A stretch of DNA of 10,182 bases from Euperipatoides rowelli (GCA_003024985.2 PXIH01S0003547.1); one strand, 5' to 3'. Shown: positions 1 to 8,810, counted from the stretch's first letter. A program made the numbers and translations. Notes: generated by a model not told the origin, from the letters alone.

Positions 1-1274
1 GCTGAGTTACCCGACAGTCATCATGGTATCTGTGAGTATTCTGCACTTTGCTGAATAATGCAATGGCAATAGTCTCTGTACCATCAGTGTGTGTCCTTGT
101 TGCATTGTTCTTAGCCTTTCTCTCTGCACACTGTAATATTTTATGGCTAGTTTTAATGTCAATTCCACCAATGAACATATTATTTTCATTTCTTTGGTCT
201 GTGAGAAAGGTTCTCTCTCTCTCTGTCTGGGACTTTTCTAAGTTTTGGGCACATGCATATTGAAAAATCTGAGCATTTACAGGTTGTAATATTCAAAAGT
301 GAATTTGCTGCCTTCTCTTTGAAAGTCACTAGCTTTGATTTGAAAAACTCTGATATGTTTCGACATTGACACTTCTTCTTTAGAAAATATGCAGATGAGA
401 AGTTTGGATTGATGATTGATGGTTGACATTCATGATGCTGGTTGATTTTTACTTGCCTCTATATGTGTTTGCTTTAAGTGGACTATTTATTGTCTATTGA
501 TGTGGTAATTATTCATGATACAGTAAAACACAGTTTCTTTGTTATAGGAGGTGTTTGCAATCAGACTTGTCTTTCATGTAGAATATCAGTCTTTGAAAAT
601 AATATTGAAAATAATATTCTGTCTATCCTGCCTTTAGTCTTTTATTTACCTGCTAAACTTTATTATTGCAATTAAAATATATAATATTTGATAGTTTTGG
701 TTTTATACAGTATGGTTGGATATTTTAAAATATTAATCATAACAATATAATACACAGTATAAAATAAAACAATGCTTTGGAATAAAGATTAAAATACATT
801 GACACGATAAAACATAGTGGAAAGTTTGGCAGTTTAAAATTATGATTCAGTATACTTTGTGACATATAAAATATAATATAATTGAAATAAGCAATTTGGT
901 CAATTGTAATATTTTATATAATAGGATAAGCCTGTAGCTTATCAGTATGATTACTGATTGCATGTCAGTGTACATTTTATATTTGAGTTATTATTTTTAA
1001 CATAGTTTCAGGATTAGGAATATATGGTATTTGGGATACTAAACTTATTATGCTTTAGTACTAATAATCCCACTGACATGGTGGATTGCTATATATGATT
1101 AAATTAGATAACAGATTGAAGGTCATTAGCACTAACAGGTATTCAGGATTAAAGTACAGTATGGTATGCGTAAAGGAGTAGGCTAAACTTGTGTTTTGCT
1201 GTGAATAACTTAGACTATGGCTATAACAGCATATCACAGATGCCCAAATTACCATAGTTCACAGTCTACGCCCA
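1..1274. other. Intron sequence left of the LINE remnant, nothing recognised
   Basis: About 1.27 kb of A+T-rich DNA without a supported gene. It includes a short TC microsatellite (212-224) and very A+T-rich sequence at about 660-960. The rest of the LINE reverse transcriptase would be expected here if the element continued, but I could not find its later motifs convincingly. Confidence 0.6.
212..224 (+). repeat. Short TC microsatellite
   Basis: About six TC units, flanked by TC-like sequence up to about 228. Confidence 0.8.
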
Positions 1275-2614
1275 ATAAGAAAACAAATGATAAAAAATTG
1301 GTGACATGTGACTAAATTTCTTGATAAGTTTAGGTGTAATGTCACCAGGCCCTGGAGCTGATCTTTTATTCGTTTTTAAAATATTATCCACAATGGTCTG
1401 CATAGAAAAAGGGGAGGTCCCAAGATCACCATCTGTTCATCACCAACCTGAAAAACCCCTTGAACAATTGCCACATCCGCAAACAAGACCCTGTTACCCA
1501 GAAATTACAACCTAAAAAAATTGTTACAAACTTGACCCATCTGCAAGTGTGCAATAATTTGTCCTCCATCCTTTATGAGCTTGATTCTCAAATTTGGCTT
1601 TAACTTGAACATAATCTGAGACTTTATCAAACTTGAGAGCTATTGCTTGTTAAAAACCATTCCCTAATCCTTTGGTACTTAATCAATTTCTATGATTCTC
1701 TTCCAATGCCTGAAGTTGCTTCTTCCATTCCACCACCAACTTATTATTCTTCCCAGGTAAAACAACCATAGACTCAATTTCCCTCTGAAGGAATAACATC
1801 CTCTTTCTGCTACTTTGAGTAAACCTTTTCTTCACAGCTAAAAATACCTGAATAATCTTATTTTTAAAACCAGTCCAATCACCAATCCAATAAGATGGGT
1901 TAATAAGAATTGGCACCGTCAACATATAAATTCATTCCAATTATCAATCAGCAAGGGAGACGCCGGATGTAATATGAAGAAAGGGATCCTCGGCTTCTTC
2001 ACTTCCCCGGGGACACCCTCAACATAAAAGTGAGAAATATCACCAAGTGATCAGAAAAGTGAACATATTGATTTAAAAACACAGAACCAGGAAATAAAGA
2101 ATGCAACATAAAAGCATTACAAGAATTATACTGCCACAGTGGCAGTATAATGGGTCAGACAATTCTGTACACCATGCATTTCAGCCATATCTACCAGATC
2201 CCATCTTTTAACAAAAATTCTTCCCCACCTTGATGCATAAAAATTTACAATATTAAAGTCTCCAGCCACGACACATGTATGGTAAGGATATATATTAATT
2301 CCAACACCTTGCTAAACAGACCATCATGCACACTAGGAGTCCGCTGGCCATACAAATTAATTAACAATAAACTCTGAGAATAAATAGATACAATCATAGC
2401 CATAAGTATAAGTGCTAAATGCAAAACTGTAGGCTGAGCATGAAGTAAAAATAACTTAATAAATACAGCGACCCCAGACAGAGATTTCTGTGCATGCGCC
2501 AAAAACACCAAATAACCAAAGGATATATTCCTTCTCTCCAGATAATCCATTTCTCTTACCAATCTGATTCAACGCCTGGGTATGAATTGATACAAAGGAG
2601 ATATTATTTTCCAT
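1275..2614 (-). pseudogene. LINE ORF2 remnant (endonuclease, linker, start of reverse transcriptase)
   Basis: In intact LINEs, ORF2 encodes the endonuclease and reverse transcriptase that carry out target-primed reverse transcription. The likely start is the ATG at 2614 (MENNISFVSI), matching the usual first strand of the AP-endonuclease fold. After a frameshift come SLSGVAVFI and LLINLYGQ, then VVAGDFN (GDFN at 2263-2252) and an SDH motif at 2055-2047, the conserved catalytic region of this fold. A basic linker at 1925-1683 reads AVKKRFTQSSRKRMLF. The first RT block has SAPGPGDITPKLIKKF at about 1361-1314. Compared with a full endonuclease, the stretch between the first strand and SLSGVAVFI is too short, so an internal deletion is likely. 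Numerous stops are present. The catalytic RT blocks and C-terminal region are absent. Confidence 0.82.
2125..2151. repeat. 27-nt near-perfect palindrome inside LINE ORF2
   Basis: Two 13-base arms, ATTATACTGCCAC and GTGGCAGTATAAT, are perfect inverted copies around a single central A. The palindrome lies in the C-terminal part of the endonuclease remnant, between GDFN and SDH. Confidence 0.9.
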
Positions 2615-2899
2615 ATTATTTGCCACCAATTTCCCACTCGCAATCACTCACTTCACCAATAAAGGCCTAAATCATAGGTTTATGACCCTCAGGTGGGTCA
2701 CTATGATGACTACAAAGTAATTCCTGTTCCAAATCCTTCACTAAAGATGAAGCCTCAACCCCCTTCAGAGAAACCTCCAAAAGGGGGGAGGGCTGGTGCT
2801 CTTAAGACATATACTTTTACTGGTTTCACATTCACTCATGCCTCCCAACTACTGATCTCCTTAATTAAAGTCGCTTGAACATTGCCCATCTGACTTTTT

Positions 2900-4005
2900 T
2901 TCTGTGGATTAATTTTAATTTTATTGCTGCTTACTCTCACAATTCACCCCCAAGTCACTATTAAACAAGTCATCCGACAGGCCAAATGCCACTGTCAATC
3001 CTCAACACCAGCCAAGTCACTCTGCCGATCAGTTCACCCAAACTCCAGGAACAGCGAAACCATCTTCTCTATGTCTTCACTTAAAAGGGGAGGGGGCCAA
3101 CCTCCAAGGAAGAATCCACACTACCAAGTACCGCTTTAGCCTGCTCCAAATTCAGGGCATGGAAATAATCATCAATATTAGCATCCTCCTGTGCCTTTTG
3201 TAACAACAATGCATAGTCTCTTTTGTAAGACAATATCTTAGAAGCATACAAAATTCTACACATATCCTGCCAGGCCCTCAACCCACAACAACTCACACAA
3301 TATTTCAAGGGACACGCTGAGATTATGTCAAGTGCTTATTGATCTCACAACTAAAGCATATGCGCGCCCTTTCAGAAATATGTAAATAAGTCCGAAAGTT
3401 ATTAATTCTCATAAAATAAGGCAAATCCTAAATCTTAAAGTTAGGCTCCAGCTTAAAAAAGATCGAAGTTTGGCCCGTGTCACACATTTGACCATTCAGT
3501 TTCTTCAAATAACCTGGCAAAAAGAATCAACCACTTCCCACTCCTCCAAAAGTGGGCGAAGGTATTCTTTCAAAATAGAGATTTAGGTCTTATCAATCAC
3601 AATTTTGCAAATACGGTTCTGCTCCTTCTGAGGAAGATAATATGGCTTAAACCCAGCTAATTGTGATGTTGCATATTGAAAACTCACATCCTCCAAAGTG
3701 GACGAAAATTCAATGAAGTAGAATGCCGGATTACTCAGTTGATATAAAGCTTCAACATTTTTAATCAATTTCAAAATTATTAACTGCCTTAACAAAACTT
3801 GTTAATCAAGAATATGTAACCTATTATTATCTATCATAGACATAATCACAATTGCAGGCCCCATCATGAAACAATACTGAGAAGTCCAGTAAAACATATT
3901 TTTCTTCAATTTAATCTCTTCCATTTCCAGTTCATTACTATTAAAAATGTTCTGAGAAATAACATGGGGCCCAGAGGTTAACACAAGGTTACTATCCACC
4001 CACAT
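2900..4005 (-). pseudogene. LINE ORF1 remnant (RNA-binding protein with zinc knuckles)
   Basis: This is a broken copy of the nucleic-acid-binding ORF1 protein that coats LINE RNA. A possible start is the ATG at 4003-4005 (MWVDSN). The frame from there to 3583 is open except for one TAA at 3802-3804. The segment at 3740-3590 reads PAFYFIEFSS, then YYLPQKEQNR, resembling the RRM-like part of Tx1-type ORF1. Next comes PLLEEWEVVDSF near 3540-3515 in a shifted frame, then two adjacent zinc knuckles (3358-3258) and a C-terminal stretch with SYKRDYALLLQKAQE. About 370 codons is a plausible full length for this family. Several stops and at least two frameshifts make it a pseudogene. The exact start and stop are inferred; the identity rests mostly on the zinc knuckles and on lying directly upstream of an endonuclease ORF. 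Confidence 0.72.
3258..3358 (-). other. Two degenerate CCHC zinc knuckles in LINE ORF1
   Basis: The minus strand reads CFSCEINKHLT, an in-frame stop, then SQRVPLKYC, followed by CVSCCGLRAWQDMC. The spacing is C-x2-C-x4-H-x4-C. In the first knuckle the fourth ligand is Arg (CGT, one base from TGT). In the second knuckle (3299-3258) the His position is Ala. Each knuckle has therefore lost one zinc ligand, as expected for a dead copy. Confidence 0.72.
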
Positions 4006-4020
4006 ACAAACAAGCTAGTT
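3951..4020 (+). repeat. Left arm of 70-bp inverted repeat
   Basis: Its reverse complement matches 4839-4908 with 4 differences in 70 bases. It contains the GGGCCC core and, on the minus strand, the first 18 codons of the possible LINE ORF1 (MWVDSNLVLTSG). Similarity stops abruptly at both ends of the arm. Confidence 0.9.
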
Positions 4021-4838
4021 GCAAACCCCTATGAGGAAAAGCCTAAAAAGGCTTTTACACAAAATGAGTATTCCTTAAAATTTGCAGTCAGCAGAATAAA
4101 TCTAAACTCAAACATAATTGCTAAACCAAGTCGATATATTATTCTCCCAAAACCTTAGAACATGACCAGGAAATCACCACCTGGTAAAATCATTAATCAT
4201 GTTAATTGGCTATCTGACAAACGAAACAGTAAAATCACCCTAATATAATAAACTTCCTGATTTTCTAATAAAATAAAATTATATTTTATGTCTTTTAATG
4301 ACATTCATCATTGGAAAAAAAAAATCAATATTATAAAATTCAAAATACTGTATTTAATTTACGATAAAATATACATGTTCACATGTGACATTTGCAAACA
4401 GGCGTAACTACTAAATATATTTGCTTATAAGACTAGAGCTCGAACCAAGTAGAAGTTCACCATGATTTGTTAGACAATTGAATATTTGTATTTCTTAATA
4501 ATGTGTTTATTCTAGAATTAATATAAATCTATTTTTATCATAATTATTTAGTCACATTATTAAATAAATAATTGTAATTTAAGCTATATTTCTAGATTGT
4601 CTTTTTACAACTTTAGATGCAAAATATTATATTGTTTTAAATTCTAAACAAATCATAAATCTGAATAGAAATCCATCCTAATTATTCACAGATTTTTCTT
4701 TCTTTTATTGTATTGTGTAGATAATTTGCTCCCACGATCTCAAAATCTATCCACAGCTGCACAACCAGTCAATTTAGAATTGAAACAATCAATACCATAA
4801 CCTCATTATTGATTGATGATAAGCTTCTAGCAGAATTC
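4021..4838. other. 818-bp spacer between the inverted-repeat arms
   Basis: This A+T-rich spacer has no supported gene. It may include the LINE 5' UTR next to the left arm, or the interior of a small transposon if the arms are terminal inverted repeats. A 7-bp stem, AAAAGCC/GGCTTTT with a 6-base loop, lies at 4037-4056. I recognise no transposase or structural RNA. Confidence 0.5.
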
Positions 4839-4908
4839 AACTAGCTAGTTAGTATGTGGGTGGATAGTAACCTTATGTAAACCTCTGGGCCCCATGTTAT
4901 TTCTCAGA
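4839..4908 (-). repeat. Right arm of 70-bp inverted repeat
   Basis: This is an inverted copy of 3951-4020 at about 94% identity. It starts with the perfect palindrome AACTAGCTAGTT (4839-4850). The possible ORF1 reading frame is broken here by a TAA in the eighth-ninth codon region. It is followed by TAAAAAA (4909-4915), while a similar TAAAAA lies at 3942-3947 beside the left arm. Confidence 0.9.
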
Positions 4909-6202
4909 TAAAAAAGAAAATGTGGCCACTTATTTAAAATAACATTGATATTAACAATCAACAGTGAAAATATTTGGAATTAGAATATAACCAGAAATTG
5001 ATTGGTTGAGGGACATAAAAGAAGGTAATTGGATTTAGCTCTTGTGCAACATTTTATAATTTATTCAGGACTCATGGAATTACTATCAATTTTACTACTT
5101 TCATTTATTTTTTTCTCAGATAAGGTAACAAATGCACCAAATTTACTGGCCAAATTAATATTCAGCTGCACTTTTGATTGTCTCAGTGAAAAAAAAATAA
5201 TAGTTTGAATCGAATGATTGGTAATAACATTGAAAACAAGAGCGATTACTATTAATAGTTATTAAAAAACTAGATGTTAAAAAAATAATGTTACTTTCAC
5301 ACAAAAATATACACACATATCTTTTATCTATCCACCCTGAGATATTAAGGTTAGAACATACACATACACACATGTAATAAAATCTCTGACAATTAGGGAA
5401 TTTGATGCCGGCAATGTATGTGTCAAAAATTGTCTAGAGAAAAACTGAGGTGAAAGATAATATTGTTCTCCTATGAATAGCTGATGTAGATCACTGCTCT
5501 ATTTTTCTTTTTTGAAAATTTATCTGTCAATAATTAAATTGCAGCCAAGGCACAACCATGGGACTCACCAAACATGGTGGAATTCACTTTCAAACCACAG
5601 CCGTCGTCGTTTATGATTAATTATTACATTCATAAAATGTATATTTCTGCATTTAATTTTAAATACTAGAGATAGAGAGGATTTTTTAATATACACAAAT
5701 ATACAAATCAATTATTTTGGATACTAGTTTTGATGTCAATAGGATTTGAAGAACTGATTGTACATATAAAAATATTATAGCTTTTTTAGTATGAACCTTT
5801 AGCAATAGTAATACTGTTCTTCTGATTGATACACATTGAATTTAAGTTTTGCAAGAATACATCAAAACAATATTCACTAAAATCTTATTATTTGCAAGGA
5901 AAAAAATCTTTGATTCGAATCAAATTTCTCTTGTGAAATATTGCTTGGGACAAAATTATCTATAGAGATTTATTTCTCAGAGATATTATCTCTAGTGTGT
6001 TCTTACCTTTATACATCAGAATATTATAGAATAAAAAAAATGACTTAATTTTAAACACTGTTATCAACAGACACTGAATTTGTCATCTTAGAATACAGTA
6101 AATCTATTTTGTCAAAATGTATGAATATCATTTCTATTTAATTTCCAACTAAATTATTATTAATGAATAACTATATAATAGAAAATATCACTTTTTAGTT
6201 AC
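4909..6202 (-). other. Intron sequence downstream of exon C, no gene seen
   Basis: This is the donor-proximal part of the long intron that follows exon C, starting with GTAACT at 6202. It is A+T-rich with no open frame of note. The only low-complexity parts are CA/TA-rich patches around 5306-5320 and 5357-5374. Short open frames here have no recognisable domain. Confidence 0.7.
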
Positions 6203-6469
6203 CTTCCACTAATAATTCAGCAGATGTTTTAATTTCACCTGCTTGGCAGGTGTATTTAGCTTCATCGTGTGGTGTAACATTAGTCAGGACAAGCTGATGC
6301 TTTTTATCCTCAGAAATCATTTTAATTCTCTCCGATTCTTTCAATTCAATGCCATCTTTGAGCCACTTGACTTTGATGTTTTCTTTAGAAAGTGCACACT
6401 CATACGTCACTGTTACATTTTCTTTTACTTCTTGGTTTTTAAGTCGTGTAGTAAATTCTAAGGCTGAGG
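6203..6469 (-). CDS. TTN: Titin-like Ig-domain exon C (third in transcript order)
   Basis: This third 267-nt phase 1-1 exon encodes a complete I-set Ig domain. The acceptor is TTTATACTTTAG and the donor AAG|GTAACT. The chosen acceptor gives exactly 89 codons that align without gaps to exons A and B. The domain begins ASALEF; it has B-strand Cys25 (TYEC), Trp36 in VKWLKDG, and F-strand Cys75 in KYTC, and it ends SAELLVE. It is the only one of the three with both canonical disulfide cysteines. Two further AG dinucleotides, 6 and 12 nt into the exon, could act as in-frame alternative acceptors. The next exon is not in the window, so the following intron is at least 6.2 kb. Family assignment follows the same reasoning as exons A and B: titin is most likely, obscurin is possible. 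Confidence 0.86.
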
Positions 6470-7272
6470 CTAAAGTATAAAGATGAAAAAATATTATAAA
6501 TACATTTAACTATGAGAAAAGAAAATATTATGAGTATGTCAAACTTTGTCAAATACCTCCTGTAGGCCTAAAGGTAAAATGTAATACAAAATACATGAAG
6601 AACAATATTTATTTTCTTTTTTTTTATGGATTGAAATTATGGGATCACTAGACTATAACTTGATTTTTTAGTGTGTGTGAGTGAGCATGTGGGTTATTTT
6701 ATAGTTTAATATAGTTTAGTTAAAAGAAGAATATTTAACTACTGCTCAATGAATTCAAATTTGATTGGGCTGTAATACCCTCTATCTCAAAAAGGCTGTT
6801 CCCTTGTTGGTTGACTCGAGAAAGTAACCTAGCTGAGATGCAGTGTCAATTTCAAATGGTACAGCAAAGTCTATCTTCAAGAAGGTCATAAATTTTGTAG
6901 TTTTCCAATAGAGCTACAAAGACTGTCACTAATAACCTATCAAGAAATATTCATCAATTAACTCTGAATTATTTCCCCTAGCTGTCACAGCTCACTTTGG
7001 GTTAACTCATGTCTCAATTCTAGAGATATTATATAGTTTTATGGGTAGTTAGGATAGGATAGCAATCTATGAATGATGATATTGGGAATATTTGTATGAT
7101 TAAATTTCATGCAAACTATATTAATGTTTTTTTTTTTTTTTTGTGTCTGGTATGTCTGACAAGTTTGGTGTACAAGACTATGATCTGGTGCATGTGAATT
7201 TATGTTATCAAATGAAAATTATATGAAATATTTTAAAATTGCTAAAATTAGCAATAAATTATTTAGCCTTAC
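6470..7272 (-). other. Intron between Ig exons B and C
   Basis: This 803-bp intron runs from GTAAGG to CTTTAG on the minus strand. It contains a 16-base T run on the plus strand (7127-7142) and otherwise A+T-rich unique-looking sequence. I see no further Ig exon, RNA gene or recognisable transposon in it. Confidence 0.83.
7127..7142 (+). repeat. T16 homopolymer in the intron between exons B and C
   Basis: Sixteen consecutive T bases on the plus strand read as A16 in the pre-mRNA. It could be the tail of an old retroposon, but no element body is recognisable on the adjoining side. Confidence 0.85.
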
Positions 7273-7539
7273 CTTCTACAATGAGTTCAGCACTGCATTT
7301 TCTGAATCCCATCACACACGTGTATTCTGCATCATCTTCCAAATCAGCAGAATAAATAAGCAATTTGCGGATTTTGCCTTCAGATAAAAATGTATACTTC
7401 TCACTTTGCTGTAATTCTTGTCCATCCTTTAACCAGGTGACAGTAGCCGTGTCTTTAGACACTTCTACCGAGAGAATGGCAGTCTCTTTTTCAATAACCT
7501 GCTTATCCTTTAGTGATAAAACAAATTCAGGAGGGAGTT
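7273..7539 (-). CDS. TTN: Titin-like Ig-domain exon B (second in transcript order)
   Basis: A second 267-nt phase 1-1 exon, 168 bp downstream of exon A in the direction of transcription, encodes another complete I-set Ig domain. The acceptor is TTACTTTACAG and the donor is AAG|GTAAGG, the best donor of the three. The 89 codons align without a gap to exons A and C: ELPPEF at the start, Trp36 in VTWLKDG, an SEGK turn near residue 54, and the F-strand EYTC with Cys75. The B-strand Cys is Val25 (LSVEV), so as in exon A the canonical disulfide is absent; Cys82 is additional. Tandem single-exon Ig domains with short introns are typical of the titin I-band and also of obscurin. The WLKDG motif is closer to the titin style than to the WRKG of obscurin. 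The reading frame is intact, so this looks like a functional exon. Confidence 0.87.
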
Positions 7540-7707
7540 CTGTAAAGTAATAATTAAGACACACCATTATTACCAATTGGTTGCAATTTTAAAGTAAACC
7601 AAAATAAAATTAAGATTTAAAATAAATAAAGATGAAACATGAAAATAATTAAAATGACTTTTAAATATCACAAAATAAATTTTAACTTTAAAATAATGTT
7701 CAAATAC
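7540..7707 (-). other. Intron between Ig exons A and B
   Basis: This 168-bp intron is bounded by GTATTTG at the donor and TTTACAG at the acceptor on the minus strand. It is extremely A+T-rich, with nothing else recognisable inside. A short intron between single-domain Ig exons is usual in titin-like genes. Confidence 0.85.
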
Positions 7708-7974
7708 CTTCAACAAAAAGATTGGCTGAACTGCTCTTATCACCAACCATACAAGTATAGACACAATCATCCTGCATTGTGATATGTTTAATAAGAAGTT
7801 TATGTTGTCTTCCTTCACACTTAAATTGATATTTTACACTAGGCCGAATTTCATTATTTTCCTTCATCCATTTTACTTCAGGCATATCCTTTGATAATTC
7901 TACAACAAATGTTGCCGATTCACCTTCTACTGCATCTAAATCTTTCATACCCATAATAAACTCTGTGGGTAATA
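7708..7974 (-). CDS. TTN: Titin-like Ig-domain exon A (first of three in transcript order)
   Basis: This is an internal exon of 267 nt encoding one I-set Ig domain. It is probably part of the tandem-Ig spring of the giant sarcomere protein titin, which gives passive elasticity to muscle. The minus strand reads a T-rich tract ending TTTTTTATAG, then the exon, then AAG|GTATTTG. Two bases finish a split codon at the 5' end and one base starts the next codon, so the exon is symmetric (phase 1-1). The domain begins VLPTEF; the core Trp is residue 36 (EVKWMK) and the F-strand motif is DDCVYTC, with Cys at residue 75. The B-strand Cys is replaced by Val25 (TFVVEL), so the usual disulfide cannot form; Cys53 and Cys71 are extra. 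There is no internal stop. The Ig exon is certain. Titin is favoured by the VKW-x-K style and exon layout, but obscurin or a related giant Ig protein cannot be excluded. Confidence 0.85.
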
Positions 7975-8159
7975 CTATAAAAAAGATCCAAAATTAACCA
8001 ACATTGTATTAACAACATTATTATAAAATATAAATAAATCAGTTTAAATGCTTTAAGAAAGTTTCATAATTTAAAAATACTTGAATTATAAAGTTAATAG
8101 GCTGTATGGAAATAAGCCAGGCATGTATTGAGAGAATCTTCTGGAGGGATGAACAGAAA

Positions 8160-8169
8160 GGGGGGGGGG
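8160..8169 (+). repeat. G10 homopolymer in a purine-rich tract
   Basis: Ten consecutive G bases lie in a purine-rich stretch (about 8140-8190), conspicuous against the A+T-rich surroundings. On the transcribed strand of the host gene this is a C run. Confidence 0.9.
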
Positions 8170-8785
8170 AGATAAAGGAGTGAAAGATTGGATGTCAATA
8201 AGGACTGGGTTACCATCAGGATAAATGACTTAAATCTTATATTTTTGGAGAACAAAGTCATCTTTTTTTAAATAGATATAGCCTAAATGACCTTGTTAAA
8301 TCCGTTTTTAAAATAAGGTTTGCTTATCACATTATTATACAATTTTAAAAGTAATGGACAACTATTCAAATAGCCTAAATATATTTTAAAGTATATAATC
8401 ATTACATTGAGAGTTTCTAGTGTTTACTGCCTCTATAATATCAGTCATCTCTATTTTAAAGTTAAATTGATTTTCATCCTTATTACATGTTTTTTCATGG
8501 CTTTTTTTATTGAAAAACTTAATATAATTTATTATATTCTGGAATTATATATTTTCAAATAATTTTGAATCTGTGTAGCTTCTAACCTATCAATCAACAA
8601 CATGAATTTTTGTGAGGCTTAAATATTCAGGATCTATTAATACAAAAAAAATTGGAATTTTCATGAGACACATATGTCTAGCCTTACTCCATTATTAATT
8701 ATGCTTAAAACATAGCTACAGGTTAGATATATTGATGTAATTCAAATGTTCTTACTGTTGAGGTTTGATAGGTTTTGAATAAAGC

Positions 8786-8810
8786 ATACAGTAACTTGAA
8801 TTTACTGTAT
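8786..8810. repeat. Short inverted repeat in the upstream intron
   Basis: ATACAGTAA (8786-8794) and TTACTGTAT (8802-8810) form a 9-bp stem with a 7-base loop. Hairpins of this size arise often in A+T-rich DNA; no function is implied. Confidence 0.7.

Larger units (their letters stand above)
1275..4020 (-). mobile_element. Decayed L1/Tx1-clade LINE remnant (3' part missing)
   Basis: This is a non-LTR retrotransposon remnant on the minus strand, with parts in the expected order. ORF1 runs at about 4005-2900. The ORF2 endonuclease follows at about 2614-2020, a basic linker at 1925-1683, and the first RT block at about 1400-1275. Stops and frameshifts break every reading frame, so it cannot be active. 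Base composition is visibly less A+T-rich than the flanks. Zinc knuckles in ORF1 are known in Tx1-type and fish/amphibian L1-type elements and are absent from mammalian L1 ORF1, which supports the clade call. The downstream RT (YADD region), the 3' UTR and the poly(A) tail are not visible. The right (5') boundary is uncertain because a 70-bp inverted repeat sits there. The element lies in the same orientation as the host Ig-domain gene. The type is well supported; the exact family is not. Confidence 0.82.

Noticed and set aside
1-60. Possible RT YADD-like motif (minus strand RYHDD) at the left edge
   Set aside because: One weak short match, about 1.3 kb from the APGP block where roughly 0.5 kb would be expected, with no flanking RT motifs.
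48-263. 71-codon plus-strand open frame
   Set aside because: Hydrophobic low-complexity translation with no recognisable domain, splice context or conservation clue; likely chance in intron.
478-675. 65-codon plus-strand open frame
   Set aside because: No domain or gene signals, in A+T-rich intron on the strand opposite the host gene.
2693-3139. Plus-strand open frames of 61 and 71 codons across the LINE
   Set aside because: They are the opposite strand of the ORF1/ORF2 junction remnant, which explains the sequence better.
4037-4056. Short hairpin followed by T bases resembling a bacterial terminator
   Set aside because: The context is a vertebrate intron and LINE; a 7-bp stem in A+T-rich DNA is expected by chance.
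5155-5373. 72-codon minus-strand frame rich in Val and Cys
   Set aside because: The translation comes from CA/TA-type simple repeats and A+T-rich intron.
7202-7550. Plus-strand open frames opposite exon B
   Set aside because: They are antisense shadows of the Ig exon with no domain of their own.
7570-7818. Minus-strand open frame overlapping exon A and the 168-bp intron
   Set aside because: It is out of frame with the Ig domain and mostly translates intron sequence.
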